Part shown: piece by piece, positions 1 to 5,028 of the stretch | Layout of the letters: every line of letters starts with the position of its first letter | Numbering within the stretch: the first letter of the stretch is position 1 | From: RUG626 sp964411785 | GTDB taxonomy: Bacteria > Bacillota > Clostridia > Oscillospirales > Oscillospiraceae | Reading direction: 5' to 3' | Assembly: GCA_964411785.1 (NCBI GenBank) | Contig: CAYPMJ010000087.1 | Location: forward strand, 1-8,525 | Length of the DNA: 8,525 nt | The notes under the pieces: model-generated | Told to the model about the DNA's origin: nothing | What the model saw: the letters and a program-made list of their open reading frames with translations, nothing else | The model's database searches: none | Program-made: the position numbers and the translations under genes

Positions 1-1
1 C

Positions 2-223
2 GGGATTCTGCTTCTGGGCAGCGTGATTGGGGGAGCTGCATCTGTGGGCCTGGTGAGGATTGTTCTGGACCGGCTGGGGAGCTATGCGAACGTAACGGAG
101 GAGCTGTCTCTGCCGGTACCGTATGTGATACTGATTGCAGTGCTCCAGGCCATATTTGTGGGCGTCTTGCTCTTCATGACGGCTAGGAGCATTACCAGGT
201 CGCTTGTAAAAGGAAAGGGGTAA
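2..223 (+). CDS. ABC transporter permease (FtsX-like), C-terminal fragment
   Basis: This is the last 73 codons of a gene whose beginning lies before the window; the frame is open from base 2 and stops with TAA at 221-223. Two hydrophobic stretches are visible, at about residues 1-22 and 36-60 of the fragment, with a short glycine-rich loop between them and a basic tail (RSITRSLVKGKG). This matches the last two membrane helices of an FtsX/MacB-type permease. It sits 6 bases before a second permease gene and upstream of an ATPase gene, so it is probably one half of a two-permease exporter or lipoprotein-release type system. Nothing visible tells the substrate. The family call rests mainly on context, because the extracytoplasmic domain is outside the window. 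Confidence 0.75.
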   Translation, partial: GILLLGSVIGGAASVGLVRIVLDRLGSYANVTEELSLPVPYVILIAVLQAIFVGVLLFMTARSITRSLVKGKG

Positions 224-229
224 TCGAAA

Positions 230-1438
230 ATGAGATTTCCATACCTGCTGAACAGAATGAAACGCAGACGGAAGATGTGCTTTTTCGTATTTCTTATCGC
301 TTTGGTCACAAGTCTGGTTCTTTGCAGCATGAGCATAGGAGAGAGTTCTATGAGCGCAAAGATCGAAGAAGTGTATGATCGCACAACGGTCACTTGCGCG
401 GTTACTAACCTGACAGGGACGCAGTCTGATAATCTTGCGTTGCCGAAATGGGTGATAGATTTATTTATGGAGTCAGAGGATCGCGTGCATATTCCGGAAA
501 CTCCATTTTCGGATTATATCACAGATGTGGAGGTCAAGGCCACACTGAAGGGAAAAAGAAATGGGGTATCTGTCAGTGTGGTAGGGATAACATCCTTTGC
601 AGCCGATCACACATTCCGTGTTGAGGAGAGCGAGGTCGAGTGGCTGGCGGGCGATGAATCTGTCTTTCGCGGTGAGGAGGCAGTCTGCGTAGTGTCTGAC
701 GATATTTACGAGAGTCTGCCCAAAGGCGATAGCAGTGTGACAGTTCAAGTTTACGGCGACTACAATAGCGAAGTAACGGCAGATCAGACCATGGAGGTTG
801 TTGGCGTATGCACCGGAAAGACAAACACTGTATATTGTCCCTGGGAGATCATTTACAATTTAAGTCCGATCGTCAACGGATCGATCAACGCGGATAGCAT
901 CGGTGCAACCTTAAAGGATAGCCGGAAGATTGACGAATTCAAGGAGAAATGTAGCAGCAACTACTTTGTGGATGTTGATCCACGCGGTATCCCGAGGAAA
1001 TGGGAGGCGTCTCCTATATATGAGAACTATCCGTACGCATTGGAGATATATGATGAAACTCTGTCCCAGACTGTGTCTTCTTTGCAGCAGAATCAGCGGA
1101 TTTTTAAAATCTGCCGCATAATTATTACAGTCCTGACTATGGGGTTCGGCTTTGTGATAGGGAATCTGTCAACGAAACAACGGCAGAACGAAATCGCGCT
1201 GCAATATATATTGGGGCTGTCCGTCCCGAGAATTTTTATTGAGGCATGGCTGGAACATGTGGCTGTAAGCGTGGTCGGGTTCGTGGTTATAATTCTGCCG
1301 GCCTTGATTATTTCCCCGTCGGCGATGCCATGGGGCAATCTGCTCATCGCGTTTGTTGCCAATAGCGCTGGCGCGGCGATTGCTGTATTTCAGGTTTTAC
1401 ACAAGCGAAATGCGCTGCAGCTTATGATAAGGGAGTGA
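230..1438 (+). CDS. ABC transporter permease, MacB/FtsX type
   Basis: This 402-residue membrane protein should form the channel part of an ABC transporter with the ATPase encoded next. Its plan is that of MacB/FtsX permeases: a basic N-terminus (MKRRRK), one membrane helix at about residues 16-36, a large extracytoplasmic domain at about 38-285, then three more helices at about 292-311, 340-362 and 370-390. After the second helix comes RQNEIALQYILGLS (about 318-331), the cytoplasmic stretch that in this family precedes helix 3 and contacts the ATPase. The ATG is preceded by an AGGAAAGGGG ribosome site (210-219). The stop lies 5 bases before the ATPase start, so the genes are co-transcribed and probably translationally coupled. 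The extracytoplasmic domain shows no motif I recognise, and the substrate is unknown; peptide, antibiotic or lipoprotein export are family possibilities only. Confidence 0.85.
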   Translation: MRFPYLLNRMKRRRKMCFFVFLIALVTSLVLCSMSIGESSMSAKIEEVYDRTTVTCAVTNLTGTQSDNLALPKWVIDLFMESEDRVHIPETPFSDYITDVEVKATLKGKRNGVSVSVVGITSFAADHTFRVEESEVEWLAGDESVFRGEEAVCVVSDDIYESLPKGDSSVTVQVYGDYNSEVTADQTMEVVGVCTGKTNTVYCPWEIIYNLSPIVNGSINADSIGATLKDSRKIDEFKEKCSSNYFVDVDPRGIPRKWEASPIYENYPYALEIYDETLSQTVSSLQQNQRIFKICRIIITVLTMGFGFVIGNLSTKQRQNEIALQYILGLSVPRIFIEAWLEHVAVSVVGFVVIILPALIISPSAMPWGNLLIAFVANSAGAAIAVFQVLHKRNALQLMIRE

Positions 1439-1443
1439 TTAAA

Positions 1444-2109
1444 ATGAAAATTGAGCTTCAAGAGGTCAGTTATGCCTACAAGAACAAGTACAATACGACC
1501 AATGCTGTTCAGGATGTGACGTACGAGTTTGAACCGCAGCAGATGTACGTGATCACCGGTGCAAGCGGCAGCGGGAAGACGACGCTGCTCTCCATGCTTG
1601 CCGGATTGAAAATGCCCACTTCCGGGAGAATCATGATGGACGGGAAGTCACTGTCGGATATGGACTGCTGTAAACTTCGCAGGGAACAGGTATCGGTGAT
1701 CTACCAGGACTTTAATCTGTTCCCGTTGCTCACCGTGGAGGAAAACACCGCATATCCGCTGCTGATCCAGGGGGAGACGAAGGAGAAAGCTGAGGCAATC
1801 GCGCACGAGAAGCTGCTTCAGCTGGGACTTAAGGAGGATCAGTTCAAGCGCTTCCCGCATATGCTCTCCGGAGGCGAGCAGCAGCGTGTGGCCATCGCAA
1901 GAGCACTGGCATCCGGAAGCAAGATCATTCTTGCCGATGAGCCAACCGGGAACCTTGACAGTACCAACAGCCAGAATATTATCGACATCCTGCAGAAGCT
2001 TGCCCATGAGGAGCAGTGCTGTGTTATTGTTGTCACCCACGATCCAAAAGTGGCGGAGGCAGCTGATGTGGTCCTCAGGATGCAGGATGGGAAAATTATA
2101 GCGGCGTAG
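1444..2109 (+). CDS. ABC transporter ATP-binding protein (MacB/LolD subfamily)
   Basis: This 221-residue ATPase powers the permeases encoded just upstream. All nucleotide-binding elements are present: Walker A GASGSGKT (39-46), Q-loop Gln88 in VIYQDFNLFP, the signature LSGGEQQRVAIARAL (141-155), Walker B IILADEPTG with catalytic Glu (161-169), D-loop NLDS (170-173) and the switch His199 in VVTHD. The QDFNLFP and EPTGNLDS forms are typical of the MacB/LolD/FtsE branch that partners FtsX-like permeases. I chose the ATG at 1444 because AAGGGAG (1429-1435) lies 8 bases upstream. An in-frame GTG at 1435 would add three residues but overlaps that ribosome site. The length is normal for a stand-alone ATPase. 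A hairpin terminator follows about 40 bases after the stop, so this is the last gene of its operon. Confidence 0.95.
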   Translation: MKIELQEVSYAYKNKYNTTNAVQDVTYEFEPQQMYVITGASGSGKTTLLSMLAGLKMPTSGRIMMDGKSLSDMDCCKLRREQVSVIYQDFNLFPLLTVEENTAYPLLIQGETKEKAEAIAHEKLLQLGLKEDQFKRFPHMLSGGEQQRVAIARALASGSKIILADEPTGNLDSTNSQNIIDILQKLAHEEQCCVIVVTHDPKVAEAADVVLRMQDGKIIAA

Positions 2110-2150
2110 AATAGGCCAAGCAGTAAATTAAGTTCGTTCTGGGAAGATGT

Positions 2151-2185
2151 CTCCGGCAGAGCTTTATGCCCTGCCGGAGCTTTCT
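2151..2185 (+). terminator. Intrinsic terminator of the ABC transporter operon
   Basis: CTCCGGCAG (2151-2159) pairs perfectly with CTGCCGGAG (2171-2179), giving a 9-bp GC-rich stem with an 11-base loop. The following tract is only moderately T-rich (CTTTCT). It sits about 40 bases after the ATPase stop codon, so termination of the upstream operon is the natural reading. Confidence 0.75.
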
Positions 2186-2405
2186 AATATGTGAGGCGTT
2201 TTTTGCATAAAGACAGTCTGCGCGGCTTATATATAAGTGATGCCGTAGTCCAGAAGACGGCGTGAGAGAAGCTGTGGGGAATTAACAGGCGTTAAATGGA
2301 AAGCAGTACAGAGGAAAAGGTATGTATTGAAATTAAGCTTCAGAGTCCGGAGACGGTTATACTGATAGGGCACAGTAAAAAACAGGAATTTTTCACAAAA
2401 AGTGC
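2182..2405. other. Intergenic spacer with no convincing gene
   Basis: I see no supported gene here. The stretch contains a perfect 12-bp AT-rich palindrome, CTTATATATAAG (2226-2237), and a weak 5-bp hairpin, GCCGT/ACGGC (2242-2246 with 2257-2261). It also holds a 37-codon open frame starting with ATG at 2296 that lacks a good ribosome binding site and ends inside the -35 box of the next promoter. A poor promoter-like pair (TTGCAT at 2203, TTATAT at 2227) overlaps the palindrome. None of these is strong enough to call as functional. Confidence 0.5.
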
Positions 2406-2434
2406 TTGACATTGCAGGGAGGATGTGATATATT
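2406..2434 (+). promoter_or_regulatory. Strong sigma-A-type promoter of the orphan RNA
   Basis: The -35 box TTGACA (2406-2411) matches consensus exactly. After a 17-base spacer comes the -10 box TATATT (2429-2434), preceded by the extended -10 dinucleotide TG at 2426-2427. Transcription should start near A2441. No open reading frame with a proper start follows closely, so this promoter appears to serve the non-coding transcript that ends at the terminator near 2741. Confidence 0.85.
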
Positions 2435-2440
2435 TTGACC

Positions 2441-2742
2441 ATCAGGAGGAGGTAAGTCCAATGGGCAGGTGAGATTATCCGCTGAAGAAACTCCTCGGAT
2501 GCTGTAGGCGGATGTATGAAGTCCATAGGCGAATAACTCACGGGCTGTCAGTTTTAAGACCATGTCCCAGTACTGTGGCGGAGGTTTCCGCGAAAGCTTT
2601 GTGCTTATATGAGTGCGACTGATGGACGGATGGGCTGAGTAAATTGAGCCACGGAGGAAGAGGAAAGGTGGATTGTGTATTTTGATAATTGAACAACAGA
2701 CATAGCCCCGTAATCGTTGGAGAGCGATTGCGGGGCTTTTTC
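2441..2742 (+). ncRNA. Independently transcribed structured RNA of unknown family, about 300 nt
   Basis: A near-perfect promoter upstream and a strong terminator at the end define a transcript of about 300 bases without a credible protein gene. Several helices can be drawn by eye. A long one pairs 2469-2482 with 2529-2541: 12 pairs, with A2474 bulged and one C-A mismatch. A second pairs GTCAGT (2547-2552) with ACTGAT (2618-2623). A tight hairpin GCGGA/TCCGC (2578-2582 with 2587-2591) has a GGTT loop. A weaker hairpin joins GGCT (2633-2636) to AGCC (2647-2650). CCATGTCC (2560-2567) could also pair with GGAC and ATGG at 2624-2633, which would make a pseudoknot. I looked for signatures of tmRNA, RNase P RNA, SRP RNA, 6S RNA and common riboswitches and found none. 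Among known classes, the raiA-motif RNA of Clostridia is the one I would test first, because of size and free-standing arrangement; I cannot confirm it. No gene in the sense direction follows, so a cis-riboswitch role is unlikely. Confidence 0.72.
2704..2741 (+). terminator. Strong intrinsic terminator of the orphan RNA
   Basis: AGCCCCG (2704-2710) pairs with CGGGGCT (2731-2737). The stem continues through TAATCG with CGATTG (one T-G pair) for 13 base pairs closing an 8-base loop, followed by a run of five T (2737-2741). It is a textbook rho-independent terminator on the + strand. Read on the - strand there is no T-run after the stem, so it is unlikely to serve bioY efficiently. Confidence 0.92.
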
Positions 2743-2745
2743 TTG

Positions 2746-2771
2746 TGATATGAGCCTTTGATATGAGCCTT
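2746..2771. repeat. Tandem 13-bp direct repeat
   Basis: TGATATGAGCCTT occurs twice in perfect tandem, at 2746-2758 and 2759-2771, between the orphan RNA terminator and the end of bioY. The two copies have no base difference, which suggests a recent slippage duplication. No function is evident. Confidence 0.85.
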
Positions 2772-2806
2772 CAGACGCGGAGGTTTATATAGGCAGCAGC
2801 TATATA

Positions 2807-3349
2807 CTATTTTACAAACCTTTTAAGACGCCCCGCCAGCGCCAGCGCCAGCGCGAGCTTCAGAGCATCAAACGGGATAAAGGGGACAACGCACCACATG
2901 AGTGACGTCGCGAAGCCGACTGGGCCGGTCTGGCGGGCGTAGGCCACCATGAACCAGAAGGTTCCCACAGCATAGCATACGATAAGTCCAAGTATCAAAG
3001 CCAGAACCTCTACCAGAAGAGTGTCGTTCAGAAATGTCGTGAGGTGCCAGTATACCAGCGCAGTCAGAAGAAAGCCCCAGAGATACCCTCCGGAGGTTCC
3101 CAGCAGCGCCCCAGCTCCTCCGGTAAAGCCGGCAAAAACGGGAACGCCAATTGCACCGAGTGTTAAATATACTGTTACGGTCAATGTCCCGCGTTTTCCG
3201 CCGAGAACAAGAAGCGTGAAAAAGACAGCAAAGGTCTGCATGGTAAATTCCACTATGCTTGGAACGCTTATCCAGGAGCATACGGCGATAAGTACAGTGA
3301 AAACGGCTATGTACGCCAGATCCAGTGTGCGAAGACCTGATTTAGACAT
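2807..3349 (-). CDS. bioY: Biotin transporter substrate-binding subunit BioY
   Basis: BioY is the biotin-binding membrane S-component of ECF-type vitamin transporters; it works with a shared EcfAA'T energising module or, in some bacteria, alone. This 180-residue protein has the family's usual length. It shows about six hydrophobic segments, the GGKRGTLTVTVYLTLGAIGVP region (about 50-70) and the BioY motif GGAGALLGTSGGYLWGF (about 77-93). The C-terminus is basic and cytoplasmic (GRLKRFVK). The ATG at 3349 has a perfect GGAGGT site (3358-3363) 8 bases upstream and overlaps the end of the preceding gene by 8 bases, so the two are translationally coupled. It is the last gene of the birA operon and should be repressed by BirA when biotin is plentiful. 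No ecfA or ecfT genes lie nearby, as is usual for group II ECF systems whose energising module is encoded elsewhere. Confidence 0.95.
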   Translation of the reverse strand: MSKSGLRTLDLAYIAVFTVLIAVCSWISVPSIVEFTMQTFAVFFTLLVLGGKRGTLTVTVYLTLGAIGVPVFAGFTGGAGALLGTSGGYLWGFLLTALVYWHLTTFLNDTLLVEVLALILGLIVCYAVGTFWFMVAYARQTGPVGFATSLMWCVVPFIPFDALKLALALALAGRLKRFVK

Positions 3350-3728
3350 TTGGGTTTACCTCCGTTTCATGGCAAAGGTCAAACCATTGACAGTCCCCGC
3401 ATACAGCAAAAAAATCCCGTGACAAAAGAATACGGCTTGCCTGTTTTGCCAGTGTATCCCAGGAGAGGGAATGTATATCATTCAGACCGGTCAACTCCAA
3501 CGTCAGACGGTCCATATTTTCTACCTTATCATATGAGCTGCATCTGCCCTCCAGATTATAAGGGCACCTTACACATAGTTCATCGCAGCCGTGTACGAGG
3601 GTGATTTCAGTGTCAGGCTCTCGCGAGAGCAGCCCAACCAGAGCGGTCATATGGGATGTAAAATCCTCATTATAGCCATGCCCGGTGAACTTCTGAATAC
3701 AGAGAGCGTGATGTGGACGGAGATTCAT
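3342..3728 (-). CDS. DUF1284 family cysteine-rich protein, possible Fe-S protein
   Basis: This 128-residue soluble protein resembles the DUF1284 family, recognised by the N-terminal LRPHHALCIQKFTGHGY stretch (3-19). It carries eight cysteines: C10, C48, C52 and C55 (CxxxCxxC), C63, then C110, C113 (CxxC) and C119. Such spacing could hold iron-sulfur clusters or zinc, but no biochemical function is established that I know of. The start at 3728 is fixed by a GGAGGT site (3735-3740) 6 bases upstream that overlaps the birA stop codon; a longer frame reading into birA lacks this support. It lies 4 bases after birA and overlaps bioY by 8, so it is co-translated with two biotin genes. This suggests, without proof, a role connected to biotin. 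The family assignment is from memory of the N-terminal motif and cysteine pattern. Confidence 0.85.
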   Translation of the reverse strand: MNLRPHHALCIQKFTGHGYNEDFTSHMTALVGLLSREPDTEITLVHGCDELCVRCPYNLEGRCSSYDKVENMDRLTLELTGLNDIHSLSWDTLAKQASRILLSRDFFAVCGDCQWFDLCHETEVNPNV

Positions 3729-3732
3729 ACTG

Positions 3733-4722
3733 TCACCTCCCTGAAGGGCGGACACTGACCTCTCCGGAGGAGAGTGCCTCCATAGTGCCGTCAGTGTATC
3801 GCACCAGAAGATGACAGTTATCATCAACATCCAATGCAGTGGCTTCACGTTTACTGCCGGGACGCAGCACATACACCGGCTGGCCAATGAGGAAACTTCG
3901 ACGTCTGTATTCCTCCACAAATCCCCGGTCCTCCAATGTGTCATAGAGTGCGCGAAATCTGCGGAGAAAGCTCACGGCAAGATCCTGCCTGAGTCTGTTC
4001 CGGCTCTCCGGAAAAACTGCCCCGGCTATGTCCCGCAGATCCTCCGGGAAGCCCACCTTTGGCTCCACAACGTTTATCCCTACGCCAAGAACCGCGAAAT
4101 CCATGCCCCATGTCTCAATATTAAAGGACGCCTCCGTCAGAATTCCGCAGATTTTTCTGCCATTTAAGTACACATCGTTGACCCATTTGATGACAGGTGA
4201 GCCGCCTCCGCACTCCTCCACCGCGCCGCACACAGCGACAGCCGCAGCGGTGGTGATAAGCGACGTTCCCTCCGCCGTGAGATTCGGACGCAGCAAGACG
4301 CTGATGTATAACCCGGTCCCGGCCGGCGACCAGAAGCCTCGTCCCAGCCGACCACGCCCGGCGCTCTGTCGATCAGCTACCACCACCCGCCAGGTGGGAA
4401 GCTCAGCAGCCTGTTCCTTTATCACAAGGTTTGTGGATGTTACCTCATCACGTACATCGAAGGAGAAACCTGAGTTTTCCCCAAGCGCGTTTATAAGGCC
4501 CTCTTCAGTTATGGTGTCATTGGGCGATTCGAGCCTGTATCCGCGCTTCTTCACGGCACTTATCAGAAAGCCGTCCTTTTCAAGTGTCTGGATGTTCTTC
4601 CAGACTGCTGTCCGTGAGACTCCAAGCTTCTCTGATAATTCACTGCCGGAAATATACCTGTCTGGTTCAGCCTCCAGAAGCTGGAGCAATCGTTGCCTTG
4701 TTTCTATTTTTATCGCCTCCAT
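3733..4722 (-). CDS. birA: Bifunctional biotin--protein ligase / biotin operon repressor BirA
   Basis: BirA activates biotin with ATP and attaches it to a lysine of biotin-dependent carboxylases; the biotinyl-AMP-bound dimer also represses biotin genes. The 329 residues show a winged helix-turn-helix at about 8-62 (SGSELSEKLGVSRTAVWKNI at 25-44), so this is the DNA-binding class. The catalytic domain follows: substrate loop GRGRLGRGFWSP (122-133), KWVNDVY with the conserved Lys (179-185), GVGINV (213-218), and an SH3-like C-terminal domain from about 275. Length fits class II ligases. The ATG at 4722 is the only good in-frame start. The predicted transcript begins just 9-11 bases before it, and the GGAGG sequence lies inside codons 1-3 rather than upstream, so initiation may be leaderless-like. 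It heads the birA-DUF1284-bioY operon and its own promoter carries a BirA-type operator, implying autoregulation. Confidence 0.96.
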   Translation of the reverse strand: MEAIKIETRQRLLQLLEAEPDRYISGSELSEKLGVSRTAVWKNIQTLEKDGFLISAVKKRGYRLESPNDTITEEGLINALGENSGFSFDVRDEVTSTNLVIKEQAAELPTWRVVVADRQSAGRGRLGRGFWSPAGTGLYISVLLRPNLTAEGTSLITTAAAVAVCGAVEECGGGSPVIKWVNDVYLNGRKICGILTEASFNIETWGMDFAVLGVGINVVEPKVGFPEDLRDIAGAVFPESRNRLRQDLAVSFLRRFRALYDTLEDRGFVEEYRRRSFLIGQPVYVLRPGSKREATALDVDDNCHLLVRYTDGTMEALSSGEVSVRPSGR

Positions 4723-4737
4723 CGCATTGCTCTGCGA

Positions 4738-4766
4738 AGTATAGCATAAAAAACAGAAACTGTCAA
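4738..4766 (-). promoter_or_regulatory. birA operon promoter (extended -10)
   Basis: Read on the - strand, TTGACA (4766-4761) is followed by a 17-base spacer and TATACT (4743-4738), with TG one base before the -10. This is a near-consensus sigma-A promoter. Transcription should begin around 4731-4733, only about 10 bases ahead of the birA ATG at 4722. The -35 box lies within the left half of the BirA-type inverted repeat, so repressor binding would block RNA polymerase directly. Confidence 0.88.
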
Positions 4767-4791
4767 CCTGATATTAAAGAAAGGTTAACTA
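4760..4791. promoter_or_regulatory. BirA operator (inverted repeat with 14-base spacer)
   Basis: On the + strand CTGTCAACC (4760-4768) and GGTTAACTA (4783-4791) form an inverted repeat separated by 14 bases. The half-sites match a TTGTTAACC-like consensus at 7 of 9 and 8 of 9 positions. BirA operators in Firmicutes are known to have this half-site type with spacers of about 14-16 bases. Its position across the -35 of birA fits repression of the birA-DUF1284-bioY operon by biotin-loaded BirA. The consensus is recalled, not computed. Confidence 0.82.
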
Positions 4792-4998
4792 AATTGAAAA
4801 ATCCTCCTGAGAGAACTTCTGTGTCTTTAAGGGGGGAGGAGAGGCGGGCTCACGCTTCAAGGGATCGTAGCGGAAACGGCGACAGAAGCCGCCGGCGTCA
4901 ACTATACCCTTTCTGAGGCAGCCGACCTCTGTTTCACTCAGTCTGACACCGCTGCGGCAGTATGCGCAGCATGGATCGATCTTTTTGTTAAAAAGCAC
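4789..4998 (-). CDS. Small conserved cysteine-rich protein, possible zinc-binding
   Basis: This encodes 69 residues with cysteines at 10, 11, 14, 27 and 39, giving the pattern CxxC-x12-C-x11-C typical of a small metal-binding knuckle. After the last cysteine comes RFRYDPLKREP (41-51), then a proline-rich tail. I recall similar short Clostridia proteins with a KI-P-CAYC start and a YDPLKR-P motif, of unknown function. The start is taken as GTG at 4998 because GGGAGG (5007-5012) lies 8 bases upstream. An in-frame GTG at 5007 (72 residues) would overlap that site. It begins 30 bases after the ylbJ stop on the same strand and is probably co-transcribed with it. Its stop codon touches the operator of the birA operon. 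Function and metal are not shown by the sequence. Confidence 0.82.
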   Translation of the reverse strand: MLFNKKIDPCCAYCRSGVRLSETEVGCLRKGIVDAGGFCRRFRYDPLKREPASPPPLKTQKFSQEDFSI

Positions 4999-5028
4999 AA
5001 CATACACCTCCCACAGGTATTTCCTGCA

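Noticed and set aside
2227..2541. 104-codon open frame on the - strand over the orphan RNA region
   Set aside because: It runs against a strong + strand promoter and the RNA helices, has no convincing ribosome site, and its peptide shows no recognisable domain.
2614..2621. GTGCGACT, resembling the 5' end of group II introns
   Set aside because: No domain V, no reverse transcriptase and no matching intron 3' end are visible; eight bases alone are chance.
2704..2741. Bidirectional terminator also serving bioY
   Set aside because: The - strand reading has no T-run after the stem, so I assign it only to the + strand RNA; where the bioY transcript ends is unclear.
2441..2742. Known riboswitch or housekeeping RNA (cobalamin, T-box, c-di-GMP, SAM, lysine, tmRNA, RNase P, SRP, 6S)
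   Set aside because: None of the conserved cores I looked for is present, and no sense-strand gene follows for a cis-acting leader.
3342..3944. Longer version of the DUF1284 gene starting at 3944
   Set aside because: The extra 72 residues overlap birA out of frame, while an ideal GGAGGT site and the family N-terminus place the start at 3728.
3811..4744. Long + strand frames (3811-4167 and 4028-4744) opposite birA
   Set aside because: They are antisense shadows of a clearly recognisable birA; their peptides are Ser/Pro/Arg-rich and match no family I know.
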